The position numbers and the translations under genes were made by a program. Shown here one piece after another: positions 10,159 to 22,352 of a stretch of DNA of 64,000 bases; position 1 is the first letter of the stretch; each line of letters opens with the position of its first letter. The notes below the pieces were generated by a model. It worked only from the letters and a program-made list of their open reading frames with translations, was not told the DNA's origin and made no database searches. The DNA is from Diploscapter coronatus (lineage: Eukaryota; Nematoda; Chromadorea; Rhabditida; Rhabditidae), in the NCBI GenBank assembly GCA_964036155.1, contig OZ038423.1:40315249-40379248 (forward strand), in the 5' to 3' direction.

Positions 10159-12828
10159 AATATCAAATCTGCAAGTTGGTTAGGAGGACAAATCAATTAC
10201 TGAAATACTACGGAATCATGCCTTAAGCCTAAGAAACTCACGAGTTAGTCTGAGACTTCAAATTTTTTATATCACTTATAGTTAGAAGGGTTTATTCTAC
10301 GGTTTGGAGAAAATCTAATTTCGAACGACATAGTTATCCTGTTACAAAATACTCTTGCCAAAATGAATAATAATAATAATCGTTGTGATGGACTCGAATC
10401 GTTTAGTGTATGTTCATTTGTGTTGTAGTTGAATGGAATGGGGAATGGCTATGTGTCCTCTCTGAGGTCAGTTGTGAGATGCGTTTCTTCCTTCCCTTTC
10501 TTCCTAATGCCCCTCCCTCTTCCTCACTCTTCTCCCTCTTTCTCTTTCCTCTGTCCTTGCATTTCTCTACCCTCTTTCTCTCCCTCTCTCTCCGATCATG
10601 CTCTCTATCGCTGTTTCTTTCCTTCATTCTTTGCTCGTCCACTCTCCCAATACGCCCTCATTTGGCTTTGCAAAATTACTTTTCAAGTCCAGCAACTTTC
10701 AGTCTTTCGGGCTTTCAGCCATTCTCTCCCTTCTCCTTGATTCAGCCATTTTATATTCAGCCCTGCAGCATTTCCACCTTTTCGTGCATAAATTATCCCG
10801 CCTCCCCTTCCCAGCAAATCTGCATGTTTCCATTTGATCGATTACCGATTGATTGTATTCTCGCAATCGCCTTCTCAATCCAGCTCCATTCTCCATTTCA
10901 TTCATTTCTTTCCCTCTCCCACCACTATTCATTCCTCTTTCCTTCATCTTCGCACATTTCTACCAAATGGCTAATGCTCTTCCAATCGATTTTTCTTCCA
11001 TTTTCCAGACTTTTGCGCTTGATAGATGAACGGTTTGGGTGGAATTTCTGAGAGTTTGTGAGAAAAGAGCGAAAAGTGAACGGTTGCAGTGCGGAGTGCA
11101 ACCCAGAGGCGCCTGTCTGTTTATTCTTCGATGCTGATCCTGGTCAAATAGCGAGTCAATTCGGGAGCTTCTTTCAGGCAATTTTGTATTTCTTATCGAT
11201 ATTGGCGCATCTTAGACTTTATTTCGTTCGATTCTCCTTTCCCATACCTCTATTTACATTCTCTTTCCATTCTCGATTCCGTCCATTCAGCATTACTGTG
11301 CATCGACTTCCTTGCCTTCTTGCCTGTGCCTGGCTTGGTCATTCCTCCCCTCTCCTTCCCTTCCCCTTCTCTCACGATTCTCCTTTTTGTATATAATCGA
11401 ACTCTTGAATGGCTTTGTTGTGGGAAATCGACTCGATTCAACTTTGAGTGTTCGATTCTGAATGAGCAGAACGAACACTGCACAATGCTCTTCCCTCTGC
11501 TGTTCATCCATTTCGCGCCAAAACTCTTCCTTCTTCTTTTTCGTTTCAAATCTCAAAAACTGCATTTCTGCATTTCATTTCATTCTTTATTTGCCTGTTT
11601 GTTTCGCTATGTTTTCTCTTTTTTCCCATTTTCACAGTTGGACGCAATCGATTTCAAAAGGGAAAAGTTGAAGGAAAAATCGCCGCTGGCAATATTTTGT
11701 GTCTTTTGAAATGCATTCTCTCAAGCTTATTGTGAGAAGACATTCATCTCGATTCCAAAATACCCGATAAATTTACGAGCATCGGCGATTTTTATCAATC
11801 AGCTTCTCTTATTTATTTGTTTTGGTGAATTTTTATCACATTTTCGTATATAAGATGATAGTAATTCACGAAGATCAACTTTTCTAATATTGTTTGCTCT
11901 AAAATTTCTAACATTCATTTGCCTCCTTTTCTTTATTTAAAGTCATTCTCTCTTCCAATTTTTCGTAATTTCAACAATTCCCTATGCTTCTATGCGCATA
12001 AAATTGGATTTCATCGTACGTTTGAATAATCGGCCTCAGTTGTCATTAGAATTTCTTTGCAATTTCGGGTGCGCTGCAAATTGATCATTTTCGTAGAATA
12101 TTGCATGCGAATTATGCAAAAATATGCTGTTGAAGGAAGAGAGTGCGTTGAAATGCAGGGTGTGGAATACAGAAATAGCAAACGTAGTGATTTCGCAGCG
12201 TGATGGTACGTACCAAATTTGATATTTTTCGATCGGCTTCTCTCCTTCCCCTGCCCTCTGTCAATCATCTCTGCATCATCTGCACGTTCGATGTAAACTT
12301 TCTCCCTTACGCTCAAAAACTCCTCGGGGCGATTTTAGCTCGGTTCATTTTGAAATTTGAGAAAAGAAAGTAAGCAAGGCAGGGCAGGGCTACTCGCGAT
12401 GTGACATTCAGGCACTCGGCAGGGCTGAACAACATTTCTTTTGGAAACTCCATTATCCAAATCCATTCATATCTGCTCCTTTTCTCATGGAGTTCAGCTC
12501 TCTCCCATCTTGTTTTCAATTTTCTATGCTTCATCATCGAGTATCAACTTCAGCTCGTTGTATTTATTCATCCCTACACCTGATTTGCCTTCTCAGTTTC
12601 ATATCCTCGTATGCTTGTCTCTCATTCATCCATTCGTCATGTTCATATGCAATCTGCAACCTGGACGGGGGTCAGCTGTATCTGTCTGCATTCAGCTGCA
12701 TTCGTGCATCGTGTTCAGTGCATTGGCATGTTTTCGGTGTATTCACCCGTATATTTCAGTGTTATTTCTGCCTTCTCTGCTCGTCTCGAGTCTGCTTTCT
12801 CTCTGCTAGAGGCCTAGCAGCCAGGGAT
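10159..12828 (+). other. Pyrimidine-rich non-coding region before the ZO gene
   Basis: There is no credible exon in these 2.7 kb. The first 250 bases are the probable 3' UTR of the oxidoreductase, including an AAT microsatellite near 10364-10379. From about 10,450 the plus strand is strongly C/T-rich, with long runs of CTTCC and TCTCTC. The same bias continues through the proven ZO intron at 13191-14065, so this is probably transcribed 5' UTR/intron sequence of the ZO gene. Open frames here are low-complexity Ser/Phe/Leu strings and are not genes. Confidence 0.5.
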
Positions 12829-15800
12829 ATGCATTCTCATTCTTCTCAGCAGTCCCATCTCTCATCCGGCCTAGGCCCAGTCCCACTTGCTGCTGCTGGT
12901 CCTTACCCCCTTCCCTGTTCCATCCCCGAAGAATTCCTCGTTGCTCCGGTCGCCGATGAATGTGAATCAGTAAGTCTTTTTCTCTTATTCTTTCGGAAAA
13001 TATAAAATCCTGTGGTGAAAATTGTCACCATCTTGACAAATATGTACAAAAACGAAGTAGATAAACATCTGTAGTCGGTCTACTCTATGTCTATTGGAAT
13101 TACTCCTCACACGAGTGACAAATCATTGTATTTCAGATGGCAGCGGGTTGCAGTCTGAGTTGGCAATTGCTGTCGGTCTCCCTGCATCGAGTAAGTCCTC
13201 TTCCCCTTCCTCCAGTCATTTTCTGTTTTGTTTGATATCATTTATCATCGTTTTTCTCTTCCAACATCCCTCTGCAATAACTCCTCGTCGAGTCGCCTTT
13301 TTATTGTGCGCTTTTCTGTGCTCTGCTGGTAGCATCTCTGTGGGCAGCTTAACCAGCCTCGGGTCGATCAGATCCATTCCCCCTGCCCTGTGCGGCCTAT
13401 AGCTCGGCTCAGTCCGAACAGCCGTCCCTCTCCCTATCTCTGTGCCTCATTCATTCCCTTCTCTATCTCTCTCCCCATTCAGATCCCCTCTTATTACACA
13501 CTCATTTCACCTATCCATCCACTGGTCTGATTAGAGTAACTGCCCGCCTCACTGCCCATTGCTTCTGTTGCCCCGATTGCTCGAGAATCGAAAAACCATT
13601 TCGAGAAGTCCTTTCTTCAGTCATTTTTGCCCAATCGTAAACCTAGGTTGTTTGCTACAGTAGTTCGAAATAAGATATTAGTTCTGTAACTTCGATTATC
13701 TTTTCTTCTCGAATTTTACTTGTTTCATATCTGTAGCATCTTGCCGCTTGTTGTACATATTAGCCTGGGTCCTTTCATTCTCCTCATCTCTACATACCCA
13801 TGTTTGCATGGGAATTCAGCAAGGGATTCGAGGGCTTGTACTCTTTGCCTTCCTTGCCTGGCTGCTCCTCTCTTCACTGCTTGCTCGCGTTGATGGATAG
13901 GCCCCAATAGGCTCTGCTCTGCCTCTGTTTCTGTCTTCTATCTGCAGCTTCAAATATAGCGGCTCGAATGCTTTCTTCCTCTCTCTCTCTCCCTCTCTTC
14001 CTTCCTTCTTATTGATACTCATCATGTTTCCCCTGCTCTGTTCTAATTGAGTTACCCTCTTTCAGGCAGCCAACTTGGGATTTGGCATAGCGATCTCTGG
14101 CGGTCGTGACAACCCCCACTTCACTTCTGGAGACCCCGCGATCGTTGTGAGTGACGTCGTCAACAACGGCCCTGCATATGGACTGCTGCAGTGAGTCACC
14201 TTTGAATACGACAATGTTTTGCTTGAGAAATGAGATATTCTAGTGTCGAAGTTCAAACACATGACAGCATTTGAGAACTCGAGGCAGAAAATAATCTCGG
14301 ATTTTTGTTACTCATTCTTCAAAGTTTGCTTTGCAAGTGAAAGGCTAAAATTATGCCAAGAAGTTGAAATTTCGAGTAGTTTTGTGGCAATTAGAAGATC
14401 CAAAAATGTTGGCATTGACACTGAAACTAATGATTCATATTATTGTCAGTTTCATCAAGTTATACTCTTATATCAATTAATGGCAAAATTTTCCTTCCAA
14501 TCATCTAGAACTAAATCTTCCAAAAATACAAGGATGCGCATTTTTTCTTAACTTCGATATCTAAAACGACGAGTTTGTTGTAATTTGCAGAGTGAATGAC
14601 CGCATTCTGTCAGCCAACGGAGTTTCCTTCGAGAACATCGAATACGCAGCTGCAGTGGAAATCATAAAGAGTTCGCAACAAATCAACATGGCAAGTCGAT
14701 TCTAATCCATAGATAAGAAGAAAAGGGCTAATGAGATTAGACTCGAAATGAGAAAATCCCGTTTTTCTTCTCTCCCATTCCTCTTTTTATCATCGAATTA
14801 ATGCAAAACCCTCACTTATCTTGAGTCTGATGGTTGAGAAATTCATTATTTCTCTTCTGTAAACTCATTAAAAATCTTTAAACCTCTGAAATCTCCCGAT
14901 TCCCATTTTATTTGTAACTTTTGCTAAATTAAAACAAACTTGTCCTTCAAAAAACAACTGAACTGCCTAATTTAGATCGTAAAACGGCGAGTAGCGATGC
15001 CTATTATGGAGTTCGAGCAGAGAACATTGAAGTTCACCCTCACCAAATCGAGAAAGAAAGACGGTAAAATTCGACAACTCGTCCCTTTTATAGCCACTTC
15101 CTTGCAGATTTCGGCATTGTTGTTGGCTGCAAATTCTACATCAAAGAAATTCGCAACCAAAAACTCGCTGAAAAGGTTCGTTCGCAGAGATTTTTAGTTT
15201 GATATGGGTCAGACTGAAAACGAGGGAAATTAGAACACGAGATTTCTATCGAATTAGTTTGAAAATTCGAAAATTGGATATGTCGTTCTTTTTCCTTTCG
15301 CTAACAACTCAAACCTTGACAAACGAACGAAGAAAAAGTTGCGATCAGGGGGTGCACGAAATTTTAATTTGAACATTTTCGAAGTCGAAGTTCGTGCACC
15401 CCTGGTTGAGATGACTTAGAATGAGCTTTTATTTTTAGGACCCTGGTCTTCGGGAAGGAGACGCTGTTTTGAGGATAAATGGTCAGAGTTTGGAAGGAGC
15501 CACTCTGGAAGATGTCAATAAATGGCTCGAAAGGTTGGGTTTTTCTGACTTATTGAAAGGCTCTCTGAGTTTGAAGTCAATAATTGGGAAACTTCATTCG
15601 TTTTTCCTCATTGCCACCCAATTTTTACTACAACTGCCTGAACATTCAAAATGTCGGTCTTTGAACACTAACTCAATATATTCAAGAACTTTACGTATTT
15701 ATTTAAAAGAAAACAAAGTCGAATTTTTTAGATCTCGTGAGAAATTGTGTCTTGTGATTCAAAGAGACGTGCGTCGAGGCGCGAGTCGATGGCCGAGTGA

Positions 15801-18800
15801 GAACACTGTCTATGAGAGGGTTGGGTCTGTGTCCGCTACTCCGAGGCATTCTCCCACTCCATTGTTGCATCAGCCTATTGCTACTAGGTAAACATGATTT
15901 TTAAATTAAATTTTGGATGAGAATTTTAAAAAAAAAAAAATCTTTTCTAGACCCTCCCACGAATACATCAACTCCCCCCGCTGGCGATCAGAGTCAGCGG
16001 ACGAGCGTCGCGTCTCTTCTCCTGCTCTGTCAGCCCACAACGCAGTCACTTCCTCCACGACTTCACATCCACTCGAGTACGAGTACTACAATCGACAGAC
16101 ACAGAGGGTGGTTGATCAGTCAATCAGGACTGTCAATTTTCGAAAGGTAAGGAAAGTGTCCAAATGAAAATTTCGAATGACTACTAACAAAAGCATAGTG
16201 ATAGGCAGAGACGATGTGTAAAATGTTCCCCAATATGGGACTTGCCTATTCAGTGGTTCAAGTGATTTATTCTCGAGCATCCCTCGTATCATGCAAGCTT
16301 ATCCAGTCATTTTCAGGTAGGCGGAAGTGTCGGTGTCCGAGTAATCGGCGGAAATCAAGTGGGAATTTTCGTCTCTGCTGTGGCTGGAGATTCCCCAGCA
16401 GCTTTGCACGGCGTCTGTTGCGGAGATCGAATTCTTGAGGTTCGTCGTCGTCCATTGTCCCATTCGATTTCTCATCCACTTACCTTCTCAGGTGAATGGC
16501 CGATCGATGCAAGGAGTGACGAGGGAGGCGGCAGTGCAGTTGCTGCTGAGTTTGGAGGACAGAATCAGTCTGCGACTGCGTCATGACAGGAACGAGTTCG
16601 AGCACGTCAGGAACAATCAGCTGGGAGACCACTTCTTCATCAGGTATACTTTTCTCTATCTCTACAGTAAGAATTGCATTTTTCATTGTTTTGACACATC
16701 TAAGGGCTAAGTTCACTTCCGATACAAATCGATTGATAATTGCGGCTGGATGCTCGAGGTGTTTACATCAAACGGAGAGGGAAGTTGCCTCTGCTCTCGC
16801 TTTCTCTCGGGAAGGGGGGAATAGGGATAATGAATGGAGTGAGGAGGGAGTCATTTACGAGGTGCAGGGGAGAACGATGAGAGAAGGACTGAGGGGAGGG
16901 GAAGGGTCAGTTGTCAGCTGAACTGAACGAACTGAAGCGGGAAGACAAATGATGCAACGCCTTGCAGGGCACATTTCTCGAAGGAGAAGCGATGCGGTCC
17001 TCTGGAGCTGTCGATCAACGACGGGGACATCTTCCAGGTGACAGACACTCTCTTCGGGGGCACTGTCGGCCTCTGGCAGGCCAGCCGAGTCTATTCCGCT
17101 AATGCTAACAAGGTAGACTTACATTTTTAAGCTTATGAAAAATCACTTTGAGTTCTTAGAATGCAAGAAATACAATCAAATATTGATAGATCAGAAGCGA
17201 GATAGGTAGTCTGTTCTGATACGGAACACTTTAGATTCCAATCCCCTCTTGTCTCTGAAATGAATTATGAAGTTAAGATTTCGGTATTTTTTCCTGGAAA
17301 ACTCACTCACTTCTTCGCTGTGCATTTGAAAAGTTCACTTTTTTTCTTTTACCGACAATTTCGCTTTCAAATTGAATCAGCTAGAAGACTTTATTTTGAA
17401 TTTGTACATTTTGATAGAGCAAATTAAAAACCGTCCATCTAGTGATAACATTTCCAGGGCGAACCTTTGAAAGGAGTGATTCCGAATCAGTCGACGGCAG
17501 AAACGATAGCTCGGGAACAGAGACGAGTGAACGAGCAGAAAGGGAAGGGGACATTGCTGAGGAGGAAGCTGGATGCGGCCAGACGGACCAAGAGTCTGCC
17601 CAAGAACATGCTGGCTGACCCTGCAGAGCTCTGCGCCTCCATCCCCCTCCCTGCTTATGAACGAGTCGCCCTCACTACTCCATCATTCCATCGGTATGTC
17701 CTTCTTCGAAATGGGTTGAACTTCATTCATATGTCGAACATTCTTTTATGAACGCGATGAACAAAAGTCCTATTCACTTATATTTGGTTTTGCGCTCTAA
17801 TTCTCTTGCAAGAATGAATAATCTTTTTCTTCTATTAAAATTTTATGATAAGTGCGAAGCAACAATGAGAGATAGGCGGCATTACTAAGGAAGAAGATGA
17901 TTGAACTAATTTATACGAATAGCTTTCTGCAAAAAGTTTCGGTTTACGTGTAATCTATTCTGCGACAACATAATCAAGTTAAAGCTTCTTAGCCAATGCA
18001 ATGCATTTGATCTTCAAAAAAAATTCACTTGATGGATTTCATTTAGACCAGTTGTTTTATTCGGTCCCTTGGCTGATGTTGCCCGTCAAATGTTGCTGGC
18101 CCAATTCTCGATGCGCTTTGCGGAGCCCGAGGGCGATGGAGGCGTCATTCGCCTGTCTTCTGTCGACCAGATCATGGCCTCTGGCAAGCATTGCGTTCTC
18201 GATATCAGCATTGAATCGGTTAGTTGACGATAAAAATTTCTCGAATGTTAAAAACTCATCTTTCAATGTGATAAGCAACTAAGTTCTGAAGTTTTACCTT
18301 TATGTTTTTATTTGGTCAATTCTCATGATCCAAAGTATTTACGATTTTTGAGGAGCTTGAATTTTCAGGTCGAGCGCCTTCAACTGGCCCAATATGCCCC
18401 AATCGTGATTCTGATCGACGTGGATGGCAGGTCGAGAATCAGGGAATTGCGGAAGAAGGCAGGAACCACGCACGTTTCCTCTCGCAAACTGGCAGACCAG
18501 GCAGCTCAGATCAAGAAGCATCACGCTCATTTGTTGTCAGGTAAATAAGCAAACTTACTTCTTTCTTTTGGAAATAGCATTGCTCGATTTAGTCTCTTTG
18601 CATTTTTTCTGCTAGCTATTGGTTTAGTTAAAGAAAGTAGTGAAAATATTTGACGAAAAAAATCCTATTGGGGGAAAATTCGGTTGTTTTCAGCGACCGT
18701 GGATGCGAGCCAGGAAGACGGCTGGTTCGAGGCACTTCGCGATCTGATTGCCCACCTGCAGACCAGACGCATTTGGTCCAGCGAGTTTCCCATCAATGCT

Positions 18801-21650
18801 GCTCTCGAAGATGTGAGTATATTTGTATTTTTTTCTTTTTTATTTCTGGAATCTAAAATCGAGACTTTTAATTTCCGAGGATTGAAAATTCGCAATTATT
18901 TCAACTTTCTCGATGTCGCAATAGAAATTCTAAATTACTCGGATTTTTGGAACACAACTAATAAAGCATTCCATTCATTTAGGTCCTGCTTTTCCCCCTT
19001 TCTACCAAATCAGGCACATACGATTCTGATGCAGATTCCTTGAAGGGAGATTACGGCGAAATGGCGGGAAGAAGGGATGAATCTATTGGAAGAACGCAAC
19101 AATCACCACTTAGCAGGTCGACATTTTCATCGTTTTATTTAGCGACTTTTTCGCAGCCTATCATCGCTTTCGTTTTACTTTCTTGCATTAGAGATTCGAA
19201 TTTTTCAAGAGGAAATATTAGAGAAGACACAAGTTCATTGTCGATCATATTTGATAGAAAAAGCACGAAATTCGTTTAGAGCATTGTGAACCCCACTTCT
19301 CTCTCCGTTAGAATTTCATTCATTTCAGATCGATTCTGGAATGGGACAACCCGTCGTCGCTGCGCGATTCCTCGTCAGGTCCAGGAGCCCGTCGCTCGTC
19401 CCCTCCCTCTTCGACGGCCCCTCTGCCTTTCTCGCAACACTCCCAACACGGTCAATCTCCCTCTCCTTCCCCGTCTCATGTTCACTCACAACAACCCGTG
19501 TCTGCAGATTCTGCTTCCGAAAGTACTAACAACAACGGTGTCGTGTCGTCCGATGGTTTGTCGTTGTTTCGTTCAATTTTAATTTTGGAGATTTTTCTAG
19601 AAGTTTTGACTTTTCTTACTATTCTTAGAGCTATAGATTTTGAAATTTGGAAAACCTTATACTTCGAGAAATAAGTGGCATTTCAATGCCTAGATTTACG
19701 CAATATTTTAACCGCTCACACTTTAAACCTCGTAAATTTTTGGTGGAAATGTCGCATTTTGAACTCTCAGTATATTTCATTTATTCAATTTGTGTTAATG
19801 CAGGATTCATTCACAACTTTTATCTGTATTCTAATCCAGGTTTTGAAATCTAACAATCTGTAGTTTTCTATGTTAGGATTATTAATAACTATTATTTCAA
19901 TCGTACAATTTTAGGGAGTCGCGGCCAAGTGACATCGCCTGGCTATTATCACGTGAAGCAGTTACTGAATGATGAAACTCTCTACGATGATGCGAAACTG
20001 GCGAATCAGATCGCTAACATGCGACTGCAAGAGGAGGCAAAGGCCAGAGAGGAGAGGATGAAGCTGAGTGAAACCAGCAGGAGGGATGATGAAGATGAAG
20101 GGGCAGGTGAGGAATTTTTGCTATATTGTTGATAGATGTAAGATAAGCATTCTTGAGGATGGAGATCAGCTTTTTTACAAAAAATTCTGATGATCTCAAT
20201 AAGAGTTTTCACAGCTCAGTTCTCCAAAAAGTGATACGAGTTAACTTTCCAACACTAGAATAAAATTTCAGATGAAAACCGACATCGAAATGACATTCCA
20301 CTCAAAGCGCCTAACGCAGACATGTACTCCCCAAGGGAAGATCGGGACAGAACGAATGGAATTATGGGGCAAGGTAAGAAAAATACATTTAAAACGAATA
20401 TTTTATTAAGTTATTTCAGCGCCCCCATCGCCTGCTCATCGATATGCTCCAAATGATCCAAATTCGCAATATGCATTGCGCAATTCTGGACAGTCTTCCA
20501 ATAGTTCTCAATCGAAACCTAGCATTGCTCCTAAACCTAATATTTATACGCAAAGTGTGATACGGTAAAATTCCAATCTTATTCGAGTGAAAGATCATCT
20601 TTTCAGAAATAAATGGTCGGATAGCGAAAGTGTGAATCGAAATGAGGGTCCTTCGAATGGAATGCGGGATGACGATTCGTCTGCTGGAATGACCACAGGA
20701 CTGCATCCGTCGCAGTACGACACAAATCACAGGAGCATTTCTCCAAACACAGCAACTATTTCACTCAACATTTCTGAAAATGTATCGCTGAGAGAAGAGA
20801 ATGGAAATGTGCCCAAGAAGAATGAGCATCGAGATTTGAATGGACAGAAGGATGATGTGAGGACTAAGGGTTTATTTCTGAATTTGAGTGACTAATTGAT
20901 TTTTCTAGGAACCAAATGTAGTGGAAGAAACGAGTGCGATTGTGACCCACGAAGGAGCTGTGCTGAGCTGTCCTCAGTCCAAGGTGCAGTTGAGAATCCC
21001 TAAGGGCGCCATTGTTGAGGGGGAACAACATGAAATTTATGTCAAGGTAGAAAATTTTGCACAATTAAAAATACTTAATACTTTTCTCTGAAGATAGAAC
21101 GATCTTTCACATAATAATGAATTTGTGATCTAGCAGCATTGATGAAAGAGCTTCGACACTTTGAAGATATCCAAAATTATACTCCGCTTCGCTTCTTACA
21201 ACTTACTTTAATTTCAGGTTTGCCGAGAAGGTGATGCTCCTCCCATCGACAAATCCAAGGGAGAAACTTTGCTGTCCCCTCTCGTCATGTGTGGTCCTCA
21301 AGGACTCTCATTTCTGATTCCTTGTGAATTACGGCTTCCACATTGTGCATCACTAGATCAGGTAATTTTTACCTTCTTTATTGCTTTAAAAATAAGATTT
21401 ATTTCTGCTTAGTCCTGTTTCGGAAATGTTCAACTAATACAATAATTGCAGAAAATGTATTTAATTATTTTCACTTATTTTGTATGAATGATTTTTTAAC
21501 GTTTTCATTTTTAAATTCTAGGACGGTCAATGGTCATTCTCGTTGAAATCAGGAGAGGGTGAGAATTGGACGCATTTGGACTTCGACTCCTCGCTGTCCG
21601 CACTCGACTCCGATCGACGATTCATTTCGGTGCCCATTTCACATTTCTAG
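12829..21650 (+). CDS. TJP/ZO: Zonula occludens (ZO/TJP) MAGUK scaffold with ZU5 domain, about 1,200 aa
   Basis: Twenty-five exons join in frame: 12829-12969, 13137-13190, 14066-14190, 14591-14690, 14976-15063, 15108-15175, 15439-15533, 15732-15887, 15951-16146, 16317-16439, 16492-16643, 16968-17112, 17458-17693, 18047-18218, 18369-18540, 18694-18812, 18983-19116, 19329-19555, 19915-20106, 20272-20373, 20420-20564, 20607-20856, 20909-21046, 21218-21361 and 21522-21650. Domain order is PDZ1 ([16 protein letters not shown]), PDZ2 ([26 protein letters not shown]), PDZ3 ([14 protein letters not shown]), SH3 ([14 protein letters not shown]), guanylate-kinase-like ([16 protein letters not shown]), a Ser/Pro-rich linker and a C-terminal ZU5 ([20 protein letters not shown]). 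The GK domain lacks the ATP-binding P-loop, as in all ZO proteins. ZO proteins link junctional membrane proteins to actin. The ATG at 13137 is an alternative start. The intron after 14690 has a GC donor. Confidence 0.96.
15346..15404. mobile_element. hAT-like MITE, 59 bp, in ZO intron
   Basis: The ends are CAGGGGGTGCACGAA and TTCGTGCACCCCTG. The flanks GTTGCGAT (15338-15345) and GTTGAGAT (15405-15412) match at 7 of 8 bases. This is the best preserved example of the CAGGGGTG end shared with the elements at 7124 and 8267. Confidence 0.75.
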
Positions 21651-22346
21651 GACTACCTTCTTATTCTTTGTAGCATGATTTTCTTCATTTTCATCTTCGT
21701 CCACTTTCTGATCTGCTCAAAATCAGTATTCAGTAAGGACGAGCCTAAATTTCAACATTCTCCTCTCAATTCCCAACTCAAAACCAGCAAAAGTGCCTGT
21801 TTTCTTGTTTTACCTTGTTGCATATTGTATTTCATGTGAGCAAAGTAAGTGAGCATGCAATTCCTCGTCTTCTAGTCACCATCCCACGATCACTAATTAC
21901 TCTATTTATTGTTTACCTTTCACCCTTACCTTCTTTTTCACGTGCATTTCCAAACTCGCTTCATGCAATAATTTGCTCAGCGCTTTTGCACAAATATGCC
22001 TTTTTCATCAGTTTTTGAACAAGTGGACCGAATTAGGAAATAGAATATCTCGGTTCAACTTATCAGACCAATTCTGCTTTATTCTGACAAAGCTTTTCTT
22101 ATTTCGTTTGCTGTGATTTTCATCTCCAAGTTGCCAATTCTCTCACGCTGTTGATGTATTCTTTGCAGATATTTACCTCTTTTATTCTTCTCATTTATTA
22201 TTTATGTCCTTTCATCAAATTCGTTTATTCGAATGGTATACAGAATGCCTTATTTTGAACAGCCATGTTCAAACATGTCTAATCACTCAAGAAAGCAGTA
22301 TTACTTATTTGTGACATTTTTCTGTGAATGAAAAAGTCAGAGCAAT

Positions 22347-22352
22347 AATAAA
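22347..22352 (+). terminator. Possible ZO polyadenylation signal AATAAA
   Basis: AATAAA lies about 700 bp after the ZO stop codon, in AT-rich sequence. It is the first clear plus-strand hexamer I noticed there. Usage is inferred only from position. Confidence 0.35.

Noticed and set aside
10410..11051. A 213-codon plus-strand open frame and many similar ones in 10.4-12.8, 22.5-32 and 59-63 kb
   Set aside because: Their translations are low-complexity Phe/Ser/Leu/Pro strings caused by C/T-rich DNA, without recognisable motifs or exon-like ends. They overlap frames of equal length on the other strand.
11440..11475. A tRNA-like B box (GTTCGATTC)
   Set aside because: No A box at the right distance and no cloverleaf arms. 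No tRNA or rRNA could be supported anywhere in the window.
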